Shown one piece after another: positions 1 to 8,647 of a DNA stretch of 33,427 nt. Position numbers and translations under genes: made by a program. A model generated the notes under the pieces. That model saw nothing but the letters and a program-made list of their open reading frames with translations. It had not been told where the DNA came from and did no database searches. The DNA is from Thermoplasmatota archaeon (GTDB lineage: Archaea > Thermoplasmatota > E2 > DHVEG-1): contig JARVGL010000010.1 of assembly GCA_029762575.1 (NCBI GenBank), forward strand, positions 1-33,427. The letters run 5' to 3'. Positions within the stretch are counted from its first letter, which is position 1; each line of letters begins with the position of its first letter.

Positions 1-891
1 GAACTCTTCAATGACCTCTTCAGGTAGTTTTCCCAGGAGTTCATCTGTTATGCTAAGAAGTTTTCGAACGTCCTCATCAATACTAATTTCTTGAGGGTTA
101 TAGTTGGATTCATCGTTTGTAGATACCGTTGTTTCCTCCTCCTGTTTCTTGTGTTCTACTGCTCCTTTTTCTTTTGTTTTAAGGACTTTGTTTTTAGATA
201 ATCCCCAGGTTATTCTTCGTTTCCTTGTTTGTTCCTTATTTTTAATGGCATCATCAGTATCATATGTGAACCATCTTGTCTTGATTTTAGATGGGGACTT
301 GTTTTGATTTGTCTGCTCCGTCTCAATCGAATCAGAAGGAGTCTGTTTATCTAACGTGTTTTCAATTGTTTCTTGGGGAAATATTTCATGATTTTGACTT
401 GTGGAGGAATCATCAGAGGTGATCACCGGTATCATCTTTTTCACTTCGTGATCTTCCCTCTTTGGTAAACGATCTTTGTTGATGCGGATCTTTATTTTTG
501 GAATTGAAAAGCCTTTTTTTACATTCTGTTGATCTAAACCATTAGAAGGTTGATAGTCTTCAGATTTATATTCATCTTTTACGTTGAGATCGGGATATTT
601 TTCCCATGTTTCTTCTTTTGAAACGATATCATTCTCTTTAAAAGCTTGTTGTGTTTCCTCAAACGGCTTAATGAACTCCCGTTCGTCTTTTTTTTCATGC
701 TCTCTCTTAAAAGAATCATTGATTCCTTCATCGCAGCTCTCTTTATTTAACAATGAGTCGATTTGTTTTTCAGTATGTTGAATTTCTTCTTTTGAATATC
801 TAATCGAATGATCAGTATGTATGGTATCTAAAACATTTTGAGTATCTTTTGGTTCCTCTTTTTTTTTCTTATTACCGATAGATAACTCCAT
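1..891 (-). CDS. Partial charged, low-complexity protein (C-terminus beyond window)
   Basis: I translated the minus strand here because the ORF track lists only plus-strand shadows. An uninterrupted frame of 297 codons runs from ATG at 891 to the window edge with no stop, so the gene is cut by the window. The start is the first ATG after an in-frame TGA and has AGGAG about 10 nt upstream. The protein is very rich in Lys, Glu, Asp, Gln, Ser and Thr, with no membrane segment or signal peptide, and looks mostly disordered. The last visible stretch (about residues 272-297) is more ordered, with LLSITDELLGKLPEEVIEEF, an amphipathic helical segment. I do not recognise a family. It is divergent from a prepilin peptidase, so a link to type IV pilus/archaellum-type machinery is conceivable but unproven. 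Confidence 0.75.
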   Translation of the reverse strand, partial: MELSIGNKKKKEEPKDTQNVLDTIHTDHSIRYSKEEIQHTEKQIDSLLNKESCDEGINDSFKREHEKKDEREFIKPFEETQQAFKENDIVSKEETWEKYPDLNVKDEYKSEDYQPSNGLDQQNVKKGFSIPKIKIRINKDRLPKREDHEVKKMIPVITSDDSSTSQNHEIFPQETIENTLDKQTPSDSIETEQTNQNKSPSKIKTRWFTYDTDDAIKNKEQTRKRRITWGLSKNKVLKTKEKGAVEHKKQEEETTVSTNDESNYNPQEISIDEDVRKLLSITDELLGKLPEEVIEEF

Positions 892-1077
892 ATCTCATCT
901 TCTCCTCATCTTACAAAGTAACCCATTTAGAAGAGTTCTCTCTGCATCCCAATCACACATTGAAGGTATTATATGTAAGACCATGATTTTAATAAACGTT
1001 TCTATTTATTTCTTGTCTAGGGGGCCAATACTACCATCATATTAATATGCATAGTTTTGTTAATGGAATTCGATCGG

Positions 1078-1797
1078 ATGAGCGACTATCTTTCTTTCTT
1101 AGATCTGGGTAGGTTCATTGTAGGAGTAATTATCCTTAGCTATGCATCCTATACCGATATCAAAACGCGAAGGGCACCAAATATCCTCTGGATCATCATG
1201 GGGACAATTGGATGTGTTTTCCTTGTTATCCAGTATCTGCTCACAGGTTTTTCAAACCAACTGATGTATCTTGTTTTTATACCGATTATGATCTTTTTAA
1301 TGTATGTTCTTTTTCAACTTGGTTTGATTTTTGGTGGAGCGGATGCCAAAGCGCTCATGGCATTAGCAATCCTTGTACCCATTCTACCTACTATATTTGG
1401 TTTTCCTCTCGCCTTCTCATTTATGCCTTATTCCTGGGTGATTTTTTCAAATTCCGTTGTCCTCTTTCTTGTACTCCCTGTTTCCTTGTTTATATATAAC
1501 ATGATAAAAGGCAATAGGATTTTTCCCCAATGCTTTTTAGGGTATCCATTAAATCTTGAAGAGGCAAAACATCGATTTGTCTGGCCACTTGAAAGAATAA
1601 TAGCTGGGAAAAGAAAAATTTCTTATAAACCCTCAAGTGTCGATGAATTAGAGATATATGGATCGTTTGAAAAAGCAGGTATCAAAGAGATATGGGTTAC
1701 ACCTAAGGTTCCCTTTATGATACCGTTACTTGCAGGTTTCATCACGGCATTCATCGTTGGTGATATCCTTACGATCATCATAGGTATCTTTTTGTAA
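1078..1797 (+). CDS. Archaeal prepilin/preflagellin peptidase (family A24)
   Basis: An integral-membrane aspartic peptidase that would cleave class III signal peptides from pilins or archaellins on the cytoplasmic side of the membrane. Numbered from ATG 1078, the first catalytic Asp is D27 in SYTDIKTRR after the first helix. The second is D89 in FGGADAK, the GxGD-type motif, here GGAD. Several further hydrophobic segments follow, with a cytoplasmic loop and a final C-terminal helix, as in archaeal FlaK/PibD/EppA relatives. Length (about 240 aa) is normal. In-frame alternatives are TTG 1057 and ATG 1063. I prefer 1078 because its N-terminus matches the family best and an AT-rich element near 1038-1048 would place the transcript start just upstream. 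No pilin or secretion ATPase gene is in the window. Confidence 0.87.
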   Translation: MSDYLSFLDLGRFIVGVIILSYASYTDIKTRRAPNILWIIMGTIGCVFLVIQYLLTGFSNQLMYLVFIPIMIFLMYVLFQLGLIFGGADAKALMALAILVPILPTIFGFPLAFSFMPYSWVIFSNSVVLFLVLPVSLFIYNMIKGNRIFPQCFLGYPLNLEEAKHRFVWPLERIIAGKRKISYKPSSVDELEIYGSFEKAGIKEIWVTPKVPFMIPLLAGFITAFIVGDILTIIIGIFL

Positions 1798-1857
1798 GCA
1801 GATGATTTTATAGGAAAAAAACAAAAATAGTAGTTATTAATTACGCATCGCCGCACC

Positions 1858-2934
1858 ATGACAAAAAAAGATTATTACGAGACCCTCGGGATTGATAGAA
1901 ATGCAGATAAACAGCAGATTAAAAAAGCTTATCGAAAGCTTGCATTGAAATATCATCCAGATAAGAATCAAGACAAGGGTGCTGAGTCAAAGTTCAAGGA
2001 GATCTCAGAAGCATATGCTGTTCTCTCTGATGATCAGAAACGACAGATGTATGATCAATATGGTCATGCTGGTATCGATCAGCAGTTCAGCCAAGAAGAT
2101 ATCTTTCGTGGTGCGAATTTTGGGGATATATTCAGAGGTATGGGGTTTGATTTCGAGGATATTTTCAGTTCATTTTTTGGTGGACGGGGTTTCTCACAGA
2201 GGGACCGTCGATTTAGAGGATCAGATCTTCGATATGATATTGAGATAACGCTTGAAGAAGCATACAATGGATTGAAAAAGGAGATTCAATTCCCAAGATC
2301 TGAAATCTGTGATACCTGCCATGGAACAGGTGCAAAACCAGGGACACAACCAAAGACCTGTCCCACCTGTCAGGGGACAGGCCAGATGAAACAATCGAGA
2401 AGAACCGCTTTTGGTATCTTCACCCAGGTCGGAGTCTGTACGAAATGTAACGGTGCTGGACGAGTCATTGAAAAAGTCTGTCCAAGATGTGAAGGATTAG
2501 GGAGAATACGAGCGATAAAGACCATTGACATCTCTATTCCTAAAGGTATCGATGATGGTACGCAACTTCGATTACATGGAGAAGGTGAATCAGGACAGGG
2601 TGGCAACGGAGACCTCTATGTCGTAGTTCACCTGAGGAAACATCCCGTGTTTCGTCGTCGTGGTGATGATCTGTTCATGGTTAAAGAGATATCCTTTCCT
2701 GAAGCTACACTGGGATCAAAAGTAGACATCAAAACGATAAATGGTGAGACCGGTACATTAAAGATCCCTGAAGGGGCCCAGTATGGCGATATCTTTAAAT
2801 TAAAACGAAAAGGAATGCCTTCTATCCGTGGTTCATCATATGGCGATCTTTATATCGAGATCCATATCAAAACACCGGTAAGATTGTCCAAAACCGCAAA
2901 AAAGCTTTTAGAGAAGTTCAAAGAAGAGATATGA
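1858..2934 (+). CDS. dnaJ: Chaperone DnaJ (Hsp40, type I)
   Basis: J-domain co-chaperone that stimulates the Hsp70 (DnaK) ATPase and delivers unfolded clients. Domains in order: J domain (residues about 4-70) with the HPD motif at 33-35; a Gly/Phe-rich linker (about 75-115); a zinc region with four CxxCxGxG-type repeats ([32 protein letters not shown]); and the C-terminal substrate-binding beta domains. At 358 aa it is full length. The ATG lies about 22 nt after an AT-rich TATA-like element (TTATTAATTA) with no Shine-Dalgarno, so the message is probably leaderless. dnaK and grpE are not adjacent. In archaea this chaperone set is generally taken to have come from bacteria and is missing from many hyperthermophiles. 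Confidence 0.96.
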   Translation: MTKKDYYETLGIDRNADKQQIKKAYRKLALKYHPDKNQDKGAESKFKEISEAYAVLSDDQKRQMYDQYGHAGIDQQFSQEDIFRGANFGDIFRGMGFDFEDIFSSFFGGRGFSQRDRRFRGSDLRYDIEITLEEAYNGLKKEIQFPRSEICDTCHGTGAKPGTQPKTCPTCQGTGQMKQSRRTAFGIFTQVGVCTKCNGAGRVIEKVCPRCEGLGRIRAIKTIDISIPKGIDDGTQLRLHGEGESGQGGNGDLYVVVHLRKHPVFRRRGDDLFMVKEISFPEATLGSKVDIKTINGETGTLKIPEGAQYGDIFKLKRKGMPSIRGSSYGDLYIEIHIKTPVRLSKTAKKLLEKFKEEI

Positions 2935-2973
2935 TACATCGGTTAGGTATCGTTTTCCGTTAACCCTGCGGAT

Positions 2974-3013
2974 AAATATTTATATTTACCATATTATAAT
3001 CTTTCATAGGGTG
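2974..3013 (+). promoter_or_regulatory. TATA box and Shine-Dalgarno for the C25 peptidase gene
   Basis: An AAATATTTATAT element at 2974-2985 looks like an archaeal TATA box. AGGGTG at 3008-3013 is a Shine-Dalgarno 9 nt before ATG 3023. This favours ATG 3023 over the GTG at 3011 used by the ORF track, because that GTG lies inside the ribosome-binding site. Confidence 0.55.
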
Positions 3014-3022
3014 TATATAAAA

Positions 3023-5317
3023 ATGAATGGACGACATACTATTGTACCCTGTATCATACTGATTTCTTTTCTCATACCTTGTTTTCATGGAATCTGTTTG
3101 GAATCAGGGATTACAAGCGATAATCCTATGGATGCTATTGTTCTACATTATGATTTCTCTCTGCCGCATATTGAACCGATTCTTATCGATGATATCCTTT
3201 TCCATAAGATAACCATTGATGATCTTCCCATCACTCAACGAACCGCTCAGCCTTGTCTCCCCGTGAAACCGTTACGTATCCTCCTACCCAATGGTTTCAC
3301 TGTTAAAGATATCCATGTTGAGGTCGATCAACACCCGGTCACCTTTCCCTCTATTCATCCTATGAGGGGAGCTCCTGTGATCTCGTTACAACACATATCA
3401 AATGATGTTAGTATCCCGTCATGGTCTCAGGGTGTGTTTGATAAGCCTTATACCATTATCGGCCTTTATACGATGAGAGGATATGTTATCCTATATCTCA
3501 ACCTTCATCCCGTCATCTATGATGAACACTCACATCAGTTGATCCATTATCCCAGTATTAGTGTCAGAGTTGATACGACACAAACCTTAGTTTCAAGAAC
3601 TGTTCGAGATGTTCAGAATGATAGAACCCTTGTGACATCAATCGTTGAAAATCCTGAGATGATCCAAACATACGCCTCATCGATAGATCAGTCATTGACG
3701 AATCATGGTGCTAGATATCTTATCGTCACAAATCAACGATTAGCACAATCTGGATTGCAGATGAATTTCAATCAACTTATACAATCAAAAATAGATAAAG
3801 GGATCACAGCACGTATCATCACTGTTGAAGAGATACTCTCCGATGATTCTTTTTCTGTCAATGGAACATGGGGTGATAATAATCCATCAAACCCTTTTTA
3901 TACAACACCGCTTACCTCGAATTACTCTCGATTTGATGATACACAAGCAAGAATACGTAACTATATTCGATATGCATATCTTTCTCTAGGAACAGAATAC
4001 GTGCTTCTAGGCGGAGATGCGGATATCAATGATGAAGCCCACAATATCATTCCCGCGAGAGGATTGTTTGCAAATGAAAGCGGTCTTCCTTTGTTCTCAA
4101 CAGGGGTGTCACCTGATGAAGAGGAAGATGATATACCTTCAGATGTCTATTATGCATGTCTTGATGGGAATTTCAACCATGATATGGATGAACATTTTGG
4201 TGAATCAAAGGATAGAAATGAAGTGGCGTTCATCGATGAAGCTGATCTCCTCTCTGAGGTATCTGTAGGTAGGGCTTGTGTGGATTCAGATATGGAGGTT
4301 TCAAATTTTGTGCGAAAGACTCTCCCCTATGAACAAAACAGTGATTCACCTTATTTAAGAAAGATCTTATTTGTTGGAGAATACCTTGGTTTTCCTGGTA
4401 TCTCGGCATATGGAGGGAATTATAAGGATCTAGTAAAACCATTTATCCCTTCATCATATAACATTGAAACACTCTATGATAGGGATCTACTATATTCTTG
4501 GAATAAATATGATATCATCGAGATCATCAATAATGGGACACCCCATATCATCAATCATGATGGTCATTCCTATTATGGGTATAATCTCAAGATGAATAAT
4601 GCAGATGTGGATTCCTTGACAAACACCGATTGTTTCTTTCTTTATTCACATGGTTGTATGGCCGGTGGTTTCGATAACCCTCATGGCTATGATTGCATTG
4701 CTGAAAGACTGACTGTTGAGACGCCATATGGTGCATTTGCAGCGGTCATGAACGCACGATATGGTCTAGGTAGTGAGAACAGTCTTGATTCTCCATCCCT
4801 CGCATTGGATATCTCGTTCTTTAAAGCCTTGTTCACTGAGAACATCCGTAAGATCGGACCAGCTAATCATTTCTCCAAAGAGGATCATATCTGGCAGATA
4901 GATGAGAATGGAATCCGCTGGGTTTTTTATGAGACAAATCTATTTGGTGATCCTGAGCTTTCGATCCATGATTCTTCTGTGACCCCTATAGAAATCTTTG
5001 TGGAGATACAAACACCTGAACCTGGAGGACATATCTATATGAAAGATAAAAAGATCTGTTCTCTCTCGTTTCTTAAACACCCATTGCTTTTAGGAACTTG
5101 TACCATTACTATAGATGCCTATTCGATTCCAGAGGGATATGTACAATCCGTTGAGTTCCTTGTGGATGATAATTCTGTTCATAAAGATACCAACGAACCC
5201 TATGAATGGTATATCGATACTTCCTTGAAAGGATCTTATACTCTTACAGTGATTGCACACGGACGGTATGGGGAACATGCATCTTCGTCGATCCAATTCT
5301 TAGCATGGATACGATAA
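3023..5317 (+). CDS. Secreted gingipain-like cysteine peptidase (family C25)
   Basis: Predicted extracellular endopeptidase of clan CD. The N-terminus has a short basic start and a hydrophobic signal-peptide core (TIVPCIILISFLIPCFHG). A propeptide-like region of roughly 200 residues follows (PxLPVKPLRILLPNG type, as in C25 propeptides), then the catalytic domain. The catalytic His lies in INHDGHSYYGYN (residue 515 from ATG 3023). The Cys lies in YSHGCMAGGFDN (residue 545). After the peptidase domain a beta-rich Ig-like domain ends the protein (about 660-764). No C-terminal membrane anchor or sorting signal is evident, so it is probably released or held non-covalently. Such peptidases are known from uncultured sediment archaea thought to degrade detrital protein. 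The substrate specificity (Arg or Lys) cannot be read from the sequence. Confidence 0.88.
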   Translation: MNGRHTIVPCIILISFLIPCFHGICLESGITSDNPMDAIVLHYDFSLPHIEPILIDDILFHKITIDDLPITQRTAQPCLPVKPLRILLPNGFTVKDIHVEVDQHPVTFPSIHPMRGAPVISLQHISNDVSIPSWSQGVFDKPYTIIGLYTMRGYVILYLNLHPVIYDEHSHQLIHYPSISVRVDTTQTLVSRTVRDVQNDRTLVTSIVENPEMIQTYASSIDQSLTNHGARYLIVTNQRLAQSGLQMNFNQLIQSKIDKGITARIITVEEILSDDSFSVNGTWGDNNPSNPFYTTPLTSNYSRFDDTQARIRNYIRYAYLSLGTEYVLLGGDADINDEAHNIIPARGLFANESGLPLFSTGVSPDEEEDDIPSDVYYACLDGNFNHDMDEHFGESKDRNEVAFIDEADLLSEVSVGRACVDSDMEVSNFVRKTLPYEQNSDSPYLRKILFVGEYLGFPGISAYGGNYKDLVKPFIPSSYNIETLYDRDLLYSWNKYDIIEIINNGTPHIINHDGHSYYGYNLKMNNADVDSLTNTDCFFLYSHGCMAGGFDNPHGYDCIAERLTVETPYGAFAAVMNARYGLGSENSLDSPSLALDISFFKALFTENIRKIGPANHFSKEDHIWQIDENGIRWVFYETNLFGDPELSIHDSSVTPIEIFVEIQTPEPGGHIYMKDKKICSLSFLKHPLLLGTCTITIDAYSIPEGYVQSVEFLVDDNSVHKDTNEPYEWYIDTSLKGSYTLTVIAHGRYGEHASSSIQFLAWIR

Positions 5318-5451
5318 ACAATAGAGATTTACATCTTTGTATTATGTGGTATGTTTGATGTCTCTTTCTTTCATCATCTCATCAGACTATCCATCATTAT
5401 ATCTACCTTTCTGAATAATCCTAACAAAGAGGTTTTTCTCTCTGAGTGGTA

Positions 5452-5459
5452 CATTTAAG
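5452..5459 (+). promoter_or_regulatory. Possible TATA box for tRNA-iMet
   Basis: CATTTAAG resembles an archaeal TATA element and lies about 55 nt before the mature tRNA 5' end, which would leave a leader of roughly 30 nt. Other AT-rich stretches nearby are possible, so this is tentative. Confidence 0.3.
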
Positions 5460-5511
5460 TATGTGAAAACTATTCCCTACTCTCGTATTGAATTATCTCA
5501 TTGTATCTGAG

Positions 5512-5585
5512 AGCGGGGTGGGGTAGCCAGGAGATCCCGACGGGCCCATAACCCGTAGACCAGTGGTTCGAATCCACTCCCCGCT
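5512..5585 (+). tRNA. Initiator tRNA-Met (CAT)
   Basis: The sequence folds into a complete cloverleaf. The acceptor is AGCGGGG/CCCCGCT, giving the A1-U72 pair typical of archaeal and eukaryotic initiators. The D arm is GGG/CCC with TAGCCAGGAGAT between. The anticodon arm is ACGGG-CCCATAA-CCCGT, with the three consecutive G-C pairs of initiators. The T arm is AGTGG-TTCGAAT-CCACT. CCA is not encoded; ACTCA follows. Position 33 is C rather than the near-universal U. No intron is present. A T7 run just downstream probably ends transcription. Confidence 0.97.
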
Positions 5586-5590
5586 ACTCA

Positions 5591-5597
5591 TTTTTTT
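5591..5597 (+). terminator. T-run terminator after tRNA-iMet
   Basis: Seven consecutive T residues start 6 nt after the mature tRNA end. Oligo-T on the non-template strand is the usual intrinsic termination signal of archaeal RNA polymerase. Confidence 0.6.
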
Positions 5598-5641
5598 AAT
5601 AAACATGTACTTATGCTTCATATATGATTTCGGATATCGTG

Positions 5642-6382
5642 ATGGAAAAAAACAAGAGATACTGGGAGATAGATGCGGTCAGGGGGATCGCGGTTATATT
5701 GATGATACTGTATCATATCTGTTTCGATCTGGATTTCTTAGGTATCATTACGATCCCAATGAATTCACTTTTCTTCCTGTTGTTTCTATATCCTATTGGA
5801 ACGCTTTTTTTACTTCTAGTTGGTATCTCACTGACCTTACGATATGCACAGATGCCGGAGTATGTATCGTTTCAAAAAAGGTTTTTCTTATTCTTCAAAC
5901 AGGGGATGGTTATCTTTTCTTTTGGCTTGCTTATCACTGTTGTTACTTTTCTTTATCCAAGACAAGGGTTTATCATGTTTGGTGTACTGCATTGTATCGG
6001 TATATCTATTATCATTGGTTATTTTTTTATTTCAAAGAGATTTCTTTCTCTTATCTTTGGAGTCCTTTGCATTGTCTTTGGTCTTATGTTACCATATATT
6101 CAAATTGAATCGTATTGGTTTCTCTGGCTAGGGTTTCGACCAATAGGGTTTTACACTCTTGATTATTTTCCACTCCTCCCTTGGTTTGGTGTCGTTCTTA
6201 TCGGTATCTTCCTTGGAAACATCTTTTACCCAAATGGAGATAGACGATTCAAATCATTTTTATCGTATAAACCAATATTTCTAAATGCTTTTGTATTTCT
6301 CGGTAGGCATTCATTATCTATTTATCTACTCCATCAACCCATCATTATTGGAATATTAACCGTATTCTTCGTTTTACTGTAA
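5642..6382 (+). CDS. Multi-pass membrane protein, DUF1624/HGSNAT-like acyltransferase family
   Basis: An integral-membrane protein of 246 aa with about seven hydrophobic segments. The N-terminus (YWEIDAVRGIAVILMILYHICFDL) is the hallmark of the DUF1624 / heparan-alpha-glucosaminide N-acetyltransferase catalytic family, which is related to acyltransferase-3 proteins that move acyl groups across membranes onto sugars. The end (GRHSLSIYLLHQPIIIG) matches the conserved final helix of that family. The specific acyl donor and acceptor are unknown; modification of surface glycans or lipids is a guess. I start at ATG 5642 rather than 5624 because the family N-terminus follows directly and an ATATATGA element about 20 nt upstream fits a leaderless message. 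Two other track ORFs in this interval are shadows. Confidence 0.8.
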   Translation: MEKNKRYWEIDAVRGIAVILMILYHICFDLDFLGIITIPMNSLFFLLFLYPIGTLFLLLVGISLTLRYAQMPEYVSFQKRFFLFFKQGMVIFSFGLLITVVTFLYPRQGFIMFGVLHCIGISIIIGYFFISKRFLSLIFGVLCIVFGLMLPYIQIESYWFLWLGFRPIGFYTLDYFPLLPWFGVVLIGIFLGNIFYPNGDRRFKSFLSYKPIFLNAFVFLGRHSLSIYLLHQPIIIGILTVFFVLL

Positions 6383-6387
6383 AATGA

Positions 6388-7413
6388 TCAATACTTCAAA
6401 TCTAATGATGGAACAACAACCCCTGATCCTTTCTGTATCTCACCGACAACTTGTACCCTTGCCTTTGAATATTGTTTTAGAATCCGTATGGTTTCATCGA
6501 CATCATGTTTGTTCACGATAACTGAAAAACCCATACCCATGTTAAACGTCTTATACATCTCAAAACTATCAATCGTTCCCTCTGATTGAAGAAAAGTGAA
6601 CACTGGTTGAGGGGTTAATGGATTCAAGATAGCATATTTAACCGTTGATTTCAACCGTGATAGATTCTTTAACCCACTCCCCGTTATATGAGCTAGACCA
6701 TGAACTGGTATATGCTGTAGTAATGTAATGATCTCTTTAACGTATATCTTAGTTGGTGTCAATAATACTTCTCCAATGGTCCTGTTAGGGTATCCTTTTT
6801 CTGGGAATTGATCTTGATATGAGTATGATGATTGGTCCATGATCTTTCTTACGAGTGAAAATCCATTTGAATGAACACCACTACTTTCAAGACCAATGAT
6901 GATATCTCCTGGTTCAATTGATTCTCCTAATACTATCTGATCTTTTTTTGCATATGCTAGACAGGTCCCTGCAAGATCAAACCCGTTGATAAGTTCAGGA
7001 AGCGATGCTGTTTCTCCACCAATGATAGAGATATTAGAAAGAGCTGCTCCTTTTTCTAGACCTTTGCCAATTTCCTTTGTTATATCTGGATTTGGATCAT
7101 CAATTGCAAGATAATCCACAAATGCCAATGGTTCAGCCCCAACACAGATTGCATCATTGACGTTCATAGCGATACAATCAATACCAATCGTATCCCAAGT
7201 ATTGAGGATATTTGCAAGAAGAACCTTGCTGCCGACACCATCAGTACAAAGCACTAGGACATATTCATTGAATTCGATCATTCCAGCATAATGGCCGCCA
7301 AGTGGTCTTCCAATCCCCTTCCTTTTTGTCTTAATCATACACAATAACTCTTTAATCGCTCTTTCCTCCTTATCAATGTCCACACCTGTTTCAGCATATG
7401 TCATTTTTTTCAA
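6388..7413 (-). CDS. purM: Phosphoribosylformylglycinamidine cyclo-ligase (AIR synthetase)
   Basis: Catalyses the ATP-dependent ring closure of FGAM to AIR, step 5 of de novo purine synthesis. Conserved PurM segments are present: MTYAETGVDID near the N-terminus, LCTDGVGSKV (ATP/metal site), IGIDCIAMNVND, IGGETASLPE, LESSGVHSNGFSLVR and HITGSGLKNL. Length (about 340 aa) is normal. Start choice: the track's GTG at 7422 overlaps an AGGTGA ribosome-binding site. TTG 7413 sits 5 nt after it, and ATG 7404 is 14 nt after it. I favour TTG 7413, with ATG 7404 as the alternative. It is divergent from thiL, which belongs to the same structural superfamily, and shares a 120-180 bp AT-rich promoter region with it. 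Confidence 0.95.
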   Translation of the reverse strand: MKKMTYAETGVDIDKEERAIKELLCMIKTKRKGIGRPLGGHYAGMIEFNEYVLVLCTDGVGSKVLLANILNTWDTIGIDCIAMNVNDAICVGAEPLAFVDYLAIDDPNPDITKEIGKGLEKGAALSNISIIGGETASLPELINGFDLAGTCLAYAKKDQIVLGESIEPGDIIIGLESSGVHSNGFSLVRKIMDQSSYSYQDQFPEKGYPNRTIGEVLLTPTKIYVKEIITLLQHIPVHGLAHITGSGLKNLSRLKSTVKYAILNPLTPQPVFTFLQSEGTIDSFEMYKTFNMGMGFSVIVNKHDVDETIRILKQYSKARVQVVGEIQKGSGVVVPSLDLKY

Positions 7414-7422
7414 AAAGGTCAC

Positions 7423-7594
7423 CTGCTCTCTTTTTTATGCAGGTTGATATATTAGAGATGATGTGATAAAGTTTACTCTTGCCTGTCTTTGATGCAAAAA
7501 ATCTATCTACATATTTTATAAAGTTTTATAATGTATCTATGTATTGAAACTGTTGAATGGTGCATTAGAAGGACATGTTGATAGTGGTGGATCC
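7423..7594. promoter_or_regulatory. Divergent promoter region between purM and thiL
   Basis: This AT-rich gap carries TATA-like elements for both directions. TTTTATAAAGTTTTATAA (about 7515-7533) could serve thiL on the plus strand. A TGATATATTAG stretch (about 7444-7454) could serve purM on the minus strand. AGTGGTGGA (7583-7591) is a Shine-Dalgarno 3 nt before the preferred thiL ATG. No clear operator repeat was seen. Confidence 0.4.
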
Positions 7595-8572
7595 ATGGCA
7601 CAGACTCTAAAAGATATCGGAGAGCGGGGTTTGATAGAACTAGCCTGCTCAATCATTTCAAAGGATGAATCGTTTCAAGCCATCGGTGATGATTGTGCGT
7701 TTATATCATTAGGTGAATCCTATCTCTTGGTCTCAACAGATATGATATCTCAACAGACACATCTCTCATCTGGTATGAGGCCGTGGGATATCGGCTGGTT
7801 TGTCACAGCGATAAATCTAAGTGATCTAGCAGCAAAAGGAGGTATTCCGTTAGGTATACTTCTTGCATATGGTCTACCAAAAGATATGTTAGTATCTGAT
7901 TTTAAGGAGATCGTAAAAGGGGCTGATACCTGTGCAACCACTTATAAGACCTCGATAATTGGTGGTGATACAAAACAGCATCCTGAACTAGTGATTACTG
8001 GTACTAGCATCGGTATCGTCTATAAAAAGGAATGTATGAGCCGGCGAGGAGCTAAAGAAGGAGATATCATCGCGGTTACCGGCGCCCTTGGAAAAGCTGC
8101 TGGTGGTTTTCTTTCCCATAAGAACGGAAAAAAATATGAAAGCCTTTCCGGCCTTATTCATCCCAATCCACGACTTTCAGAGGGCAGGAATCTAGCAGCA
8201 ACAAAAAAAGTACATTGCTGTATGGATATCTCCGATGGGCTATCATCTTCCCTTTATCAACTTCAAAGTCTCAATAACATTGGTTTTAATATCATAGCTT
8301 CTGATCTACCACTTGATCCAGTACTCACATCTCTATGTATCAATGAGGATGAGCAAGAGGAATATGCTCTCTATTTTGGAGGAGACTATGAACTACTCTT
8401 ATGTATCTCTGAGGAATCCTTTCCAGAATTAAAAAAAGCGATCGCTCCTGCTTCCTTAACATCCATTGGAAAGGTGACACATAAGAGATCTATCACTATA
8501 ATCAAAGACGGAAAAACCCGTAACCTTACGAACAAAGGTTATGAACATTTCCTCACCCACCCTTTTTTATAA
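7595..8572 (+). CDS. thiL: Thiamine-monophosphate kinase
   Basis: Phosphorylates thiamine monophosphate with ATP to the active cofactor thiamine diphosphate. The family signatures appear in order: LKDIGERGLIE at the N-terminus, IGDDCAF (metal and ATP binding), STDMISQQTH, DLAAKGGIPLG, IIGGDTKQ, TGALGKAAGG, CMDISDGLSSSL and FGGDYELLL. The ORF track begins at TTG 7544, but the family N-terminus starts around residue 18 of that frame. ATG 7595 has a GGTGGA ribosome-binding site just upstream, so I use it (325 aa, normal length). No other thiamine genes are adjacent. Confidence 0.95.
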   Translation: MAQTLKDIGERGLIELACSIISKDESFQAIGDDCAFISLGESYLLVSTDMISQQTHLSSGMRPWDIGWFVTAINLSDLAAKGGIPLGILLAYGLPKDMLVSDFKEIVKGADTCATTYKTSIIGGDTKQHPELVITGTSIGIVYKKECMSRRGAKEGDIIAVTGALGKAAGGFLSHKNGKKYESLSGLIHPNPRLSEGRNLAATKKVHCCMDISDGLSSSLYQLQSLNNIGFNIIASDLPLDPVLTSLCINEDEQEEYALYFGGDYELLLCISEESFPELKKAIAPASLTSIGKVTHKRSITIIKDGKTRNLTNKGYEHFLTHPFL

Positions 8573-8647
8573 TGTACTTGATGAATGGGAGAAGCTTGTT
8601 CAGAAAATCATTTAAACGATAACAAAGAAACTTACTATTGGTCATAT

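Noticed and set aside
104-781. Plus-strand track ORFs at 104-307 and 584-781
   Set aside because: They are antisense shadows of the long open minus-strand frame (891 to the edge).
5563-6131. Track ORFs 5563-6108 and 5844-6131
   Set aside because: Other-frame shadows of the DUF1624 gene; one begins inside the tRNA. Composition (many Tyr, Cys, Phe) is typical of shadow frames in membrane-protein genes.
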